NCBI GenBank assembly: GCA_900618795.1
Contig: UYJD01000007.1
Span: 417,788 to 481,787, forward strand
Origin: Cyanodermella asteris
Taxonomy: Eukaryota > Ascomycota > Lecanoromycetes > Ostropales > Stictidaceae
DNA length: 64,000 bases
Reading direction: 5' to 3'
The notes beneath the pieces were generated by a model that searched no databases, was not told the origin of the DNA, and saw nothing but the letters and a program-made list of their open reading frames with translations. The position numbers and the translations under genes were made by a program. Of the stretch, positions 19,866 to 31,735 are shown one piece after another; the stretch's first letter is position 1, and every line of letters starts with the position of its first letter.

Positions 19866-22800
19866 GGAAACCACGTGAATGCATCTCTCCGTGGGAGAGA
19901 TCAAAGAAATTCAACTATTCGACGCGTGCATAGTCATCATCAAACAAATCTTCATACATTCGATCTCTCCTCAAATAGCGGGTATCTTTTGTGCAAGAAA
20001 TCCCGACTGTAGACTTTTCAACCAATTTGTTGATGCAAAGAATACGAAACCGAGAATATGTGAAAGGTGGAGCGCATATCTGGAGGTCTGTTGCCCCGAT
20101 TGTGGCCCACCTCGCAAGATGCCCGGCTCGTACATGAACACACGAATATCCTCTAAATTTCAACATTCCTGAAAATTGGAGTCGTGAGGAGAGCATTATT
20201 GCAAGCCTGTTGCTCGAAATTGCAGAGCCTTATTCAAGTTCGCTCTGCTTGGTATCAAATCTTCAAATAGCATGGCCGCTCAAGTCAGCGGGTTTGAAGC
20301 ACAGGCCACAATTAGGGGAACTTTACGTCAGCAAATAAGACGCAAAGTGAAGTGACGTCAACAGAAGCACAGAGCTGCACTTACGGTCCCTTACCGACAG
20401 CCTCAGCGCGAATCGCATTCATGCATGCAGAACATAGGCATTATCCTACGCAAGGCGGATGAGCGTACTGCAGTGCCTACCTCGAATGTCACTTCTGTGA
20501 GTGTGCTGCCTCCGTAAGTATGCCCGGCAAGTATCGTAAGCATGAGCAGAGCAAAGTCGTACAGCTGCTTGCACCGGTGTGCAGGCCAAGACGAAGCGTG
20601 TTTGCAATAAAGTAGCAGCACAGTACAGCTCTAATCGCTGCGAGCACAGTACATCATGATGCAATGACCAGAACATCAACAGTGACCTACCTACCTACCG
20701 AGGATGTGCGCGGTGCGCCACCTGCGTCTCAACAACGGCAGACCAGCAGAGCACAAGCATCACCATTTCGTACATCAGCCAAAAGCTGGGCACGCGACAC
20801 TTGCCTCGATAAGTCAGCAGGTCGGCGATTGACTGGATTTCCGACGCAGCCCGGCTTCAAAGAGGCTTTTGTGGCTGGCACAAGATGTGCATGCCGTTCA
20901 ACAGTTGAACTCGATCATGGCTGCGTCAGCACTACTCGAGGATGGCGACGACATCGGAACAGCCGCCGAGGATCGTAGCGGCTCCCCGATTGGGGCGACC
21001 GGGGTTGGCGCAAAGTATGCACTATGCACAACGCCGGAGCTTGGGAGACGTGTGAAGAGTTTGCACTCGAATTTTGCGGCAGAGACTTTTCTGCGCAGTG
21101 GAGACGAGTCCGACAGGCCGAATTCGGGATTCGTATCGCCGATGAGAAGTCGAAAAGTGCAGTAATGAAGCTGCCCTTGGCGCCCGGAGACGGCGGAGAG
21201 CGGACTCGGTCACGGTGAGATGAGAGGAGAGGAGATCAGATGAGTAGCGCAGTGCATAATTCACTTTCGGCCGATTTTTACTGCCGGCTTGGCTTGTTCA
21301 TTCACACCTTTTAGTTCGGCGCCGAGGTCGAGATGACAGCATTTCGCGAGTAGACCTCAGGCCCGACCGGCCGCAAAGAGATGTACAGCAGCAAAGCTCG
21401 AGACTGGGAACGAACCCTTGACGAAGTGAGATTGGATGGATTGAGAGGAAAATGAAACACGCTCGACCGGGCAGTGGACCATGCTCGTATGTGTTTGACC
21501 TTTGCGCGCGTCTATGGACGTGCTTGTGCTTTGTCTAGTAAGATCGTTTGAAATGCATCTTCTGCCAGCTGACTATTTTTCGACATGCCTTGTTACGTTT
21601 TGAGAACTTGGTACAAGTCCTTGAGCCGGATTGTAGGATTTGTTCCCGTGGAACTGGATGTCGCAGCGCAGGACCACTCATGGCGCTGTCTTTGCGGCGA
21701 ATTACCGTAGATTTTGCGAGATGCATCCCGCAATCATGAAATTGTTTCCATCATTAAAAGCAGCGTTCAGCGCCGTGCTCACGACAACATGGATGAACTT
21801 TTCATCGTAGGTTGCGACTCGCGACATTACGGGCGTTGAGGCTGATGTGGGCTCGATGGAGGCGCCGAAAGCGTCGATGGAGGCGCAAAAAGGGGACCCG
21901 CCGGGCCAGGGATGGGCACGAATTCCATGATACAGTTTGTGCATCGAAACTGGAGCCAACGTCGTCGGCTGGTCGGTAGCTGGCAGGGCGAGCAGGGCGA
22001 CCACGGCGGATCCTGCGGTATGCTCATGGACAAAATTCGATGCTGCACATGTTTTTGCACAGTCGGAAAATTACTCACGCACGCGAGCGCATCCTCCCGT
22101 TTGTGCTGTCGCGTGACGATGGGATGATGATTGACGGTGGTAGAGTTGTTCTGTGCGGCTTCTTGCGGGGAATAAGTTCAGACTACAGGCGTGCGAGGGG
22201 CGAGAAAGTTGTGATGCATGCCGCTGGACCGTTGGACGATCACGGGTCGAACTGTTCGTGGTGGTGTGCACCAAACTCTTGTCTGCACAAGACCACAGTC
22301 TCTGACACGGCTCCGATGATAGTCGGTGCTCGGCATTGAGTTTGTTGTCCAAGCTGTCGGTCACTGTGTGGTGGTACCAGTGACGCTGTGAGCATAAATC
22401 CGACGGCGCAAAACATCCGGGAAATGGGCGCATCTTGGCAACGAAACGAGGTGAGTTTCTCGCTGTCGAAAGTGTCGGACATGCTTCTGCTTCGTGGCGG
22501 TTGCTGCCATGTCCTGTATGCAGCAGTAGGCGCATCAATGCATGGTGGTCAAGCTGTCGATGGCGGTGACCGTGGTCACTTGACGGCCCGCCGAGGGTGT
22601 CATTGCAGCGACGACGGGCGACTGCAAGATAAACGAGGCATGGCGTTTATGCTTTTGCGATAGAGCGCCTCACGGAAGCGGACAGGGTCCGTCTGCAGGA
22701 TGAGGGACTTCGATGGTGGCTTGCTGCCGGCGTCGCAATGCTTTTTCCAGCCAGCGCCGGGCGGCTTCAGCGGCGGTCGCTCACTGGACGAGCGAGGCGC

Positions 22801-23766
22801 CGCAGGGTCGATGCCGCGTGTCGCCAGCGTCGTGTCGTGTCGTGAACGTCGTCGTCCTCCTCCTCCTTGTTTCCTCCTCTTTCACTCCTGTCCAGCGTGC
22901 CGTTTGCGATTGTCGAACATTGACAGTAGCGCGCGCATAGAGAGCAGACAAAGCAGCGTCAAGAATAGCCAGCCAGCCAGGCTTTGTGAAAGATCCGAAG
23001 CACACGACTGGTCGCCGAGAGCGAGTCGAAGCTTTGCTTGGCACAATCCGCTCCACCAATCTTTTGCTTCGCGCATCCAGCAGAACTGCAGCACATCGCT
23101 TTTGCGTCCACTCGCAGCATCTCCACCTGCATCATCGCCCGGCTGCCGTCAGCGCGTCACAGTTCTCACTGACTCGTCATCGCACATCTTGTTCGCGGCA
23201 GTCGCTAAAAAAGGACGAACGAACGACCGACCGACCGGCTGGCGACCAGGCCGATATCATCTCCCGCTCCCCTGGCTCATCATGTTCAGCGCTCGTGCCT
23301 TGTCTGCGACAGGAATCCTGATCTGACTGACTGACGGCATCCACATCCCGGTCCTCGCAAAAGATTACACAGCATGCCCATGGTGGGCCCATGATTAATC
23401 CATCGCAACCTCTGCTTCACTCCCGGCCCGTCATCCTTGTTCCTGACCCACCTCTTGCTTCAGATCTACACCACCACGCCCGCCTCTTCTTCCCATCTCG
23501 TTGACCTCCCCCAGTCGCCTCCAATACCTGAGCTGACGACCTTCGAGACTCCTCCCTCGTCGCCACCTCCCGCCCTGACGTTGAGCCTCCGAGTGAAACG
23601 GTACCACGGACGGTACCACTGGACAAGAGCACGCGAGAGGGTTTCGGTAGCGCTTTCCCATATTCCGCCGCATCGCATTCTCTTGTTCAGCCTCTCCGCC
23701 TCTTCACCTAACGGTCACCACTCACCACGCCTCCTCTCCTAACTCACCTTCTCAGCCTTCGCCATC
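19866..23766. other. Long intergenic region, no gene recognised
   Basis: About 3.9 kb between the secreted precursor and AUR1. Many overlapping frames of 60-208 codons exist (the longest plus 22700-23326), rich in Arg, Ser, Pro and Cys and without domains. CCTA microsatellite units occur near 20688. The last kilobase is C/T-rich on the plus strand, as expected for the promoter and 5' leader of AUR1. No tRNA or rRNA is visible. A lineage-specific or non-coding gene cannot be excluded. Confidence 0.45.
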
Positions 23767-25149
23767 ATGCGGCTCTCGACGTACTCTCCAAACCGCATCT
23801 CCTTCTCCAGCAACCTTCCCTCCCCGACCAGGGTATCCTCACAGATGAAGCGCCAACACCGCCGGATATGGTCCCGCATCTCGGCGCGAGTATCGCCTTC
23901 TTCCTCCATCACAAAGCTCGACACATCATTCGACCCGAGGATAACGATACAGCGTCTTCGGAAGCATGAATGGGGGTGGCGAGACGCACACTGGTTAATA
24001 TGCCTGGCCATTGTCACATTTGCCCTGACAATCAATGTCAAGTTTGCCCTCTGGCAAAAGCTGGGATTCGCGAGCTTCTATACATCACTGCTGTTGATGC
24101 CCGTAACGTCGCAATTCTTCCTACCTTTTAGCCCAATCGGCACCTGGCTGGTGTTGTTCTTCAGTTGCGGGTACGTAAACGTCCTCTGACGTGATTTCGC
24201 GTGCATGTCTGACTCTTGCAGATCGATTCCATCATCGTGGCGGCCCGGTATCTGGGTGCGAGTTCTCCCTGCGCTGGAAAACATCTTTTACGGTCTCAAC
24301 ATCAGCAACATGCTGTCGGCGCACAAGTTCGTCGCCTTTGACATCCTGGCTTGGATTCCTTACGGCTTGACACACTTTGCTGCCCCGTTTGTGTGCACAG
24401 CCCTCCTCTTCATCTTCGCCCCGCCGGGATATGCGCCTCTCTTCGCCAAGACCTTTGGATACATGAACATTTGCGGCGTATGCATTCAGCTCATGTTTCC
24501 GTGTTCGCCACCCTGGTATGAGAACAAATATGGTCTGGCTCCCGCAGACTATTCCATGGAGGGAAGCCCTGCTGGTCTTGCTAGAGTCGATGCAATCACT
24601 GGTCTGGACATGTACACGAGTAGCTTTACCGCCAGTCCCTTGGTATTTGGAGCCTTCCCCAGCCTGCACGCTGCCAGCGCCACCACCGAGGCCCTTTTCA
24701 TGAGTCTGGTCTTCCCCAGGATGGCTCCCGTTTTCGGTATATACGTCGGTTGGATGTGCTGGGCCACCATGTATCTGAGCCACCACTATGCCATCGACCT
24801 GGTCGGTGGTGCTTTGCTCGCCGGAACTTGCTTCTATGTCACAAGAAGCCACTGGCTGCCACGCGTGCAGTTCACAAAGTCCCTTCGTTGGGACTACGAA
24901 TACATCGAGCGTGGCGACGAAGAGATTGAGAGTCCGTTCAAAGCTGCCTTCGAAATGTTGGAGCAGGATGACCACGAAAGCGTTGCCAGCGAAGACGGCT
25001 CAGAGCACAAGCAATGGCGTAAGCAACGCCGCTCCAGCTCGTGGGAGAGTCAACGATCGGGCGGACCATTGCACAGTCCCGTCGACGAGGAAGATAGGAG
25101 ATACTCGAGCGACGCAGAGACCCTCGGTGGCGATGACAATCGGGTATGA
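23767..25149 (+). CDS. AUR1: Inositol phosphorylceramide synthase catalytic subunit
   Basis: Golgi PAP2-superfamily enzyme that transfers phosphoinositol from phosphatidylinositol to ceramide, the essential fungal sphingolipid step and the target of aureobasidin A. Two exons (23767-24170 and 24222-25149) with a 51-base intron; 443 residues. Several transmembrane helices follow a basic N-terminus. Signature motifs: 'CSPPWYE' near residue 228, the PAP2 motif 'GAFPSLHAASA' near 278 and 'HHYAIDLVGG' near 321, containing the catalytic histidines and aspartate. After the last helix comes a charged, Ser-rich cytosolic tail of roughly 90 residues. Spliced frame is intact, and the ATG at 23767 follows a long C/T-rich leader. 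Confidence 0.95.
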
Positions 25150-26473
25150 TCGCGTGTCGGCGAAGCGTATATATGGATAGTGCTCTGTCTTGGGTTATGA
25201 TCAACAAGCAAGCATGGCGTTGGGGGCGTTTTTCTCTTGCATTTATGACTGGAACGAAGTTGGGACAGGACAATACGGCGTGGTCCCTGAATTGAGAGGG
25301 CCGCCGGCGGCTGCGGGTAATGCATCATTGAACCTGCGATGGCGGCCATGCATCTAGACGGCTGAGCAGAAATGGATAAAGAAGGACAGGGAGCCCCAGG
25401 ACGACCGAGGGGATATCGACAAATGATAAAAGTACGTAATAGTACTAATGACAAAAGATGCAATACACCACCACACAATCACAGCCAATGTGCAAAAAGA
25501 TGGTGACGCTCGCACTGATCAACAGACGCGGATGGAATTCAAGTAAGCGAACTATAGGCGGCCAAGCAGCAGAGAAAGGCTGCGAGCCTACCTTTGTAAA
25601 TGTACAATTTCACATCAGTAATCACTGCCTTTCCAGCCCGACCTTTTCCAAATCACCGACGTCTAGCGTATAGATTCGTCCACAATAATCCCCGGTTCCG
25701 TTTCGACCCAGGAATCTACTTACCGCATCCGCCCCTTCGATCCCGGAAAAAGCTTAAATCCTCTCCTACATTCCATGTATCGTAGCGTACGTTGCTGACT
25801 GTAAGCCAGCTAGCTACCCACCCACCTACCTACCTACCTAACCCTTGGCTTGATCCGGAATTCTTCACTCGATCAGATCAAAAGTCGTGACACGCATGGC
25901 TTGCGTGCGCAGCAGCTGTTGCATTCGCGATACGCGCGGCTGTTGGAATGACGAAACGGTTGGTACGTGGAAGTTTAAAGTGGCTTTTTTTTTGTTGGAG
26001 GTTGGAGGCTTGAGGTTGGAGGTTGGGTGGGCGAGCGGCTGCTGTACGGACGTATGTTCTGATGGTGGGAAGATTTTGCCCGTTTTGGGACGGGTTGGAT
26101 GGATCGATGGATCGATGGTTGTTGCCTTGATTGATCGGTGATGCGGTCGTGGTGGGGGCGAAGTAATCAGGTCATGCAAAATGATGTATTGTATCGTTGT
26201 ATGTCTAGACAGGCAACTAGGTAAGGAAGGTAGGTAGGTAGTCTTGGTGGGTTTGTGATTTTGAATCGCGACGAACAATGCGGCGCAAAGAATGATTCTG
26301 AAGGCGCATTTTATTTGTGATGTAGTTTGTTGCTTGGATGAGCTGGGATGACCCTTTGATACAATGACTTTGATACGGTGCATTGTATCTGGTACGATGG
26401 CATCTGCGTCTGGGAACAGACCGGGTGCTGTGCTGCTGGGTTTGATGCGAGGAATGCTTCAGATATCACCTGA
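25150..26473. other. Intergenic, convergent 3' ends
   Basis: About 1.3 kb holding the 3' sides of AUR1 and of the Zn2Cys6 gene relic. CCTA/TAGG tetranucleotide microsatellites occur near 25822-25848 and 26222-26240. A minus frame at 25865-26383 is Pro/Thr/His-rich without a domain and looks like repeat-driven composition. Confidence 0.4.
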
Positions 26474-26560
26474 TGATTCAGATCCCAAGTCGAAGCACCC
26501 GGACTGATGTTCACCTTTTAAAGATGTTCACGTCGAGCCACTCGTCCAAGTTGATGTTCT
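26474..26560 (-). pseudogene. Decayed copy of the Zn2Cys6 regulator C-terminus
   Basis: Minus-strand sequence reads 'NINLDEWLDVNIFKR', then after a one-base shift 'NISPGASTWDLNHQ'. This parallels the end of the intact regulator, 'NVNFDEWLSANLFENFDMG' and 'PGASTW', encoded about 400 bases upstream in the gene's sense. The DNA also aligns across both pieces. It is either a partial tandem duplication or the remains of a paralogue. No zinc cluster or middle domain is present here. Confidence 0.65.
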
Positions 26561-26874
26561 CAGCTGAGCGCCGTTCGAGCGGTAATTTAGTCCGCTGCTC
26601 TACTGTCGCAGTGCTGCTTTTTCTCTGCACACCTCCATCACGCAGTCCCGTGTATCAAATTCGACGCGTTGGCACTTCTCTACGACAGAACAGAGGTCAT
26701 CAATCGTGAGGGACCGATCAATTTGCGGGAGCTAAAGCAAAAAAAAACAAAAAACAATGCCAACTTGCTGAAGGGGGTGTGCAAAAAACATTCTCGCTAC
26801 ACTGAACATGTCCGGCGAACGCCAGGCCGTTGCTGGACGATGGTGGTGCGAGGGACAGATCGTGTAGGCATGCT

Positions 26875-29034
26875 TCAGATCCAGGTCGATGCTCCCGGCC
26901 CCATGTCGAAATTTTCAAAGAGGTTCGCACTCAGCCATTCATCAAAATTGACGTTCGGCTGAGCATCGTCGAAGCCCGGTATATCAGACCAGTCCATCTG
27001 TCCGAGATCGACCCGAGAAGCTGCGCCTTGCCTCAAGCGTGCGAATATTGGTGTCAGCTTCTCCCTCATCTTTACGAGCTGTAACCATCTCTCCTGCTGC
27101 CCTTCGGAGGGGTTTCCCTCCCACCTCGCGAAGAAGTCATCAAGCACCAATTCAGCATCTTTGACCACATTTCTACTCGCTTCGCCTGCGTTGTCTGTGT
27201 TCGACGCGCGCTCCCTCATCAAACATACCATAAGGATGGCAGCTGAATCCCATTCCAGCCATCCTTGACTCATCCACAGCCAGTGAGTCAATTGATCCAC
27301 GTTGCTATCAACCCCAGCGGAAGCTGCAGCGAGGCTTCCGGACCTTTGCAGAATGCTCAGACTCTCAACTGTGAAGATGTCGAATGATTCCGACGGACAC
27401 GCTGTCCCGGTCTTGTGTCCAACGATGTATATGGAAAGCTTGATCTTTGACATGAGCATTTGAGCCATGGTCGTCAAATCTGTGAAGTCTCGCAAGTTCA
27501 TCTCTTTTTCTCCTCTCAACGTTGCTGATTCGATTCGCTGGCGTTGTGCCTCTATTGCTTGATTCATCACGGCTTCCAAGCTCTTAACGAATTCAATCTT
27601 GTCTGTCGGTCTCGGAAGCTCGAGCAAGCCGCTGTGTCGGTTGAACGATGGCGAAAATAGTACTGCTCGCGCAGCGCGAATGACGAACAGTCGAATAAGC
27701 TGTATGAATGCCACAACATGCTCGTGATGAAGTGCATCTTGCCTCGAAGAAAACTTGTCTGGAATTCGAACCTCGTCGTAGGCGTTTACTAGCGCCTGTC
27801 GAACCTCTTCATCAGACGCATGAACTATGGGGTCGACATTGTTTGCTTCTGCTACTCGTGCATCTAGCATCAGGATTTGAAGCCAGAAAACGGCTCTCTC
27901 CCTTCTTGCAGGGTGATTTTCGTCAAATTGGTTGATACCGAGTTTGGTTGCAAGCCGGACCAAGACGCTCGTAAGGCTCAGTGAATAAGTCGGCTCGTGA
28001 TCCCGATGTCCGGCAATGAGGTAGAGCGCCAAAGCTTTGAGACTGGTCATAGTCGGCTTGGCTAGAAATTTGGAAGGAACTTTGGTGACAAACCGACCAG
28101 CTGCGTCTCGGAAGGCCGAGATCATCAATGAGCGACCCTCTCGGCGCGATGGAATATATTCCGATGCATGATGAAAGCCTTGAAGACTATTCGTGGCGGC
28201 GTATAAGATGGCACTCATGAGGACTGTTTGAGCTTCTTTCGATTCCGGCGCTGTTTCTGCCTTATAACTGTAGACCTCGCGGAGGAAATCCAGACCAGAT
28301 ATGATTGGAACAAGCGGGCGCACGTTCCAGTCAAAGACTCCACAAAGATCGACCATAGTCTTCTCGACGAAGGGAAGATGATCTATAGCTTTTGACAAGG
28401 TCGACCTGAATTCGCGGAACCAGTTCGTGGTTAAGCCCCCCTGTTGACCCGTGGCGTTTGTCTCACGTGCTGGCGTGTTTTCTCTCTGCTCTGGTGCCCT
28501 GTGTGGGAGAATTCTGACATTGTGGCCCATTGCTCCATTGCCGTCATCGTCAAGCAGCTCCCAAAGCCGCGGCGCAGAATTGGGCGTCGGAGCCCCATTG
28601 GTATCCTCGGTCCTCCGCGAAGCACCGTTCGGAACACGATTCGAAGAAGAGACACCAAGCCCATCACGCGGCTCGCCCTCGCCATTTCGTCCTTCGAGCC
28701 TACTCAAACGCGCCTCCAAATCAAGAACGTGAGACTCCAATCTTGAGACGTGCCGTTGAACTTCGCTCTGCTCTTCGTCCGCCAGTTGGTCATTCGCTGC
28801 TCTAACTGGCTTTGCAGGCCGACCTGCGCGGGAATGCTGAGCTGGGGCCGCGGCGTAAGTACAGGTCGCGTTAATCTTGATACAGTAGCTGCAAGGCTGA
28901 TTTTTGTTGCATCGGATCTTCCGTCGCCGACATGCGTTGCAAGAATATGGATATTGAACTGGACTGCTAGGTGCTGAAAAGGTGGACGCGTTTGCGGAGC
29001 TCGGATTGAGATCTCGGATTCTCTCTGCAGGCAT
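26875..29034 (-). CDS. Zn2Cys6 fungal transcription factor
   Basis: Nuclear DNA-binding regulator, 719 residues from the ATG at 29034; the frame extends further upstream but only from a non-ATG codon. The binuclear zinc cluster at residues 32-57 has the canonical spacing C-x2-C-x6-C-x5-C-x2-C-x6-C ('CNACRRRKIRCNK'). A short coiled coil (about 93-115, 'RLESHVLDLEARLSRLE') should mediate dimerisation. The middle region (about 200-550) has the look of the fungal-specific transcription factor domain. The acidic/aromatic C-terminus ('DEWLSANLFENFDMG') resembles an activation segment. Target genes are unknown; no clear cluster of enzymes adjoins it. One exon. Confidence 0.9.
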   Translation of the reverse strand: MPAERIRDLNPSSANASTFSAPSSPVQYPYSCNACRRRKIRCNKNQPCSYCIKINATCTYAAAPAQHSRAGRPAKPVRAANDQLADEEQSEVQRHVSRLESHVLDLEARLSRLEGRNGEGEPRDGLGVSSSNRVPNGASRRTEDTNGAPTPNSAPRLWELLDDDGNGAMGHNVRILPHRAPEQRENTPARETNATGQQGGLTTNWFREFRSTLSKAIDHLPFVEKTMVDLCGVFDWNVRPLVPIISGLDFLREVYSYKAETAPESKEAQTVLMSAILYAATNSLQGFHHASEYIPSRREGRSLMISAFRDAAGRFVTKVPSKFLAKPTMTSLKALALYLIAGHRDHEPTYSLSLTSVLVRLATKLGINQFDENHPARRERAVFWLQILMLDARVAEANNVDPIVHASDEEVRQALVNAYDEVRIPDKFSSRQDALHHEHVVAFIQLIRLFVIRAARAVLFSPSFNRHSGLLELPRPTDKIEFVKSLEAVMNQAIEAQRQRIESATLRGEKEMNLRDFTDLTTMAQMLMSKIKLSIYIVGHKTGTACPSESFDIFTVESLSILQRSGSLAAASAGVDSNVDQLTHWLWMSQGWLEWDSAAILMVCLMRERASNTDNAGEASRNVVKDAELVLDDFFARWEGNPSEGQQERWLQLVKMREKLTPIFARLRQGAASRVDLGQMDWSDIPGFDDAQPNVNFDEWLSANLFENFDMGPGASTWI

Positions 29035-30108
29035 CTTCAAAGGAGCGTAATTGAAGACCTGGAAAGGCTGCGTTATACATACAGAAAGAACATGCCGCCT
29101 AGAGGCTTCATGATGAAAGTCTGGATTCAATTGTTGAACATGATCAAATGAACCAGACGAAATATAGGTGCCGTTCAGGAGTCATTGAGCCAAAGAAGTG
29201 GACGATGAAAGTCCTGGCCATGCGTCAGAACATCGTTCCCCCAGGTTCTGCCTACATAAGTATGCTTTCGTCAAGCTGCCGACGGCATGATGATCCCTTG
29301 AAATTGAGTTGGTGATGCCGACCTTTGAGACTCGAGACGCTTGGACCATGAGGACGTGCTTTGTCAGCAGAGCTGAACTGAGTTGAAGTTGGGCTCACCT
29401 CCATCATGCATCACGAACGTGAAAACCCCGTCCTCTACCATCAAAACCATCGCTCGAACCGTGGCCCGTTTCCAGTTCGATCGGATTGATCCATTAAAGG
29501 TAGACGAGAAATGTACGAATAGGCTGCTGGACACCATGCTGCTCTTTTCCTCGGGGTCGCCGTGCCCCGTGGGGTTGACTGCGCCAACAAGCAACAGTGA
29601 GATGCAACTAAGACCAAGTGTGTCTTTAATATCTCAGTGATTGAAGATGCTTGTTTTTGTGACTTCATCGCCCGGAAACCTCGTCGGTTGTCCGGTGGTG
29701 ATACCAATGATCGGTCTCTGGACAGATACCCAGCTGAACCCTGGTCAACAGAAGTATAGTTCCCCAAAATGAAGGCAGCAATCACTAGCCCGTAGAATAT
29801 GAGTCAATATGTACGCCTGAGCCCGGCAGTGACGTTGCAAATGAGCCAGCCGCTTTCTCTATTGGTCCGGGCTGCGGCCTCCAAGACGCTGAACGGCAGA
29901 ATGCGCTGTCATCAAGCTTGAGCTGAACTTTCGCTGTGCTGCCTAGTCTCCTCTCGTGAGGAGGAAGACGAAGGAATCTATATGAGGTCGGCCATGCCGT
30001 GACTTCTCCTTCTCCTCTCGTTCTTTCACTTCACTGTACGGAGTTTGAGCCCTCCTGTGTCCGCATAGATCTACACTAAGAATTCTAAGCTATCCGTGTA
30101 CGAAAGCT
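29035..30108. other. Intergenic, divergent promoter region
   Basis: About 1.1 kb between the divergent Zn2Cys6 and SIMPL-domain genes. A TATAT element at 29979-29983 lies 126 bases before the ATG at 30109 and is followed by a C/T-rich leader. Frames at 29364-29785 have no domain. A short upstream exon for the regulator (ATG near 29110) cannot be excluded. Confidence 0.4.
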
Positions 30109-30845
30109 ATGCCTCCGGTCGAAGTCTCCATCGTTGGTCAATCCACCCAACACCGCTATCCCGAGCGCGGCGTCCTCAATGTGATGGTGTATTCTTCGGG
30201 GCTCTCACAAAGGAAGTGTCCGACGATGTCCGTTCAGCAACAGAGCGCGTGGCCAAGCAATTAAAAGCCATGTACGATGCAGAGAATGAAGAAGATGCGC
30301 CAATAACCTATTATACCATCCATGAGCTGACCACCGAATCCTGGACCGAGCAAGCCACCGACGAGAACGGAAACATTATTCGCGGGGAAGATGGGAAGCC
30401 CGTCAAAGAATGGACCAAATACGGAGCCACTGTGCGTGGCGAAGCCTTCTTTCGTGACTTCGCCAAGCTCAGCGAGATGGCGACCGCCCTCGCTGTCACC
30501 AAGTATGTCACTATCAAGGGCACCAACTGGATCATCCTCGAGGAGACGGAGAAGTCGCTGCTAGCGGAAAGCGTTCGTGCAGCGTATGCACACGCTTTGG
30601 TCAAGGCTCGGGCTTACGCGGATCAAATGGATCTACGCATCGTCAGACCGGTCAAGATCAGGGACAATGGCGAGTCTATGAGCACTGACTCTGGTGCTCG
30701 TCATGGTCGTGTTAAGCAGACGGCGAGTCGGAACTTGTCAACGAAGCTGGAGCTGGAGACGAGCAACAACTTGCAGAGGTTGACCTTTGCCCCGCGAAAC
30801 GTCACTATTTGTGGGAGCTGCTCGGTAGATTTCGAAATCTTTTAG
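30109..30845 (+). CDS. SIMPL (DUF541) domain protein with an apparent frameshift
   Basis: About 245 residues. The natural start appears to be the ATG at 30109, giving 'MPPVEVSIVGQSTQHRYPER', the usual SIMPL opening. After 'SSGLSQ' homology continues in another frame as 'KEVSDDVRSATERVAKQL' and runs to the stop at 30845. The switch falls at an AAA run (30209-30211); one extra A there would join the two frames exactly. No intron explains it. SIMPL proteins are widespread and often linked to oxidative-stress protection, but their biochemical role is poorly defined. No signal peptide or membrane segment. Either a sequencing error in a homopolymer or a true young pseudogene. Confidence 0.75.
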
Positions 30846-31735
30846 ACACGAAAGCAGTGTCAACATGCGATCTAGGTCTAGGTAGTCGAGATTGCAGGAA
30901 TCGAAGGTAACCTCTTAAATCTCAATCTGACGAAGCTGGTCTCTCGGGCGCGTTGAAACTACGACAGCTTAGCAGCACGCGCTTGATACGTATGTCCTAT
31001 AATGAATGTAAAGGTGGCTTCCAAGTGCAGTCACTCATCTCCAATCGCCTAGGTTGTAATTCGTATGGATATCGCTGGAGGCACTATTTGAGGTCAAGCC
31101 AATTTCGGGCTGCCGGTATTGCACTTTGTTCCCATCGGCTGCCGAAGAACACAAAAGGACAAGCGATCATGTCGAGCTCTGGGGGCCTCGGGGGGCTAGT
31201 TGCAGGGCTGCCCCCTGGAGCGTGTTTCGTCGACCGCTGGAACGTGCCAAATCGCCAACTACAGCCACATGCTTCAGGTGGCACACAAGCGGCTCCGCAG
31301 TCCCCATCCTCCCCGCAGCTTGAGCTCAGGCACGACTGCTCAGCCTCACATAAGAATTCCACCCCACTTTCGCTACCTTGCAACGTGCCTTTCGGACTTC
31401 CAACGCTCACACTCAGAGACTTATGAGTGGGCTTGCGAGATGGCAAAGCTGTTCGACGTAAAGACCTCGTACAAGCGTGGTCTCCTCCATCCTAGCAGGA
31501 GGCGCGAAGGCTAACGTCAACAAGGTGGCGCCGAGCGAAAAAAACGAGGCATACTTACGGGCACAATCATCGTGCCTCCATCCTTTCTAGTTTCTAATAC
31601 GATGCCATAAAGTCTCTAAGCCATCATTCCCGAACGATTCAGTTCAACACTGTCACATATCCCGGCAATACTCGGTCCGGCCATCAATGCGTTCAGACCA
31701 CGCGGCGATATTTGCGTGCTTCGAAGCTCACAAGC
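30846..31735. other. Intergenic, no gene recognised
   Basis: About 890 bases. Overlapping frames near 30953-31514 on both strands encode Ser/Pro/Cys-rich sequences without a domain. It probably contains the SIMPL gene 3' end and the promoter of the membrane protein at 31736. Confidence 0.4.

Noticed and set aside
19413-19904. 163-codon minus frame over the secreted Cys-tail gene
   Set aside because: Gly/Asp/Val-rich antisense frame; the plus strand has a signal peptide and dibasic sites.
21390-21450. Possible tRNA B-box-like sequence (GGTTCGTTCCC on minus)
   Set aside because: The invariant A of the T loop is missing and no cloverleaf or A-box could be found.
22700-23326. 208-codon plus frame upstream of AUR1
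   Set aside because: Arg/Ser/Pro/Cys-rich, no domain, overlapping frames on both strands; more likely promoter or leader.
24232-24975. 247-codon minus frame inside AUR1
   Set aside because: Antisense to the PAP2 domain; His/Gln/Gly-rich and without motifs.
25865-26383. 172-codon minus frame
   Set aside because: Composition is driven by CCTA and poly-pyrimidine tracts; no domain.
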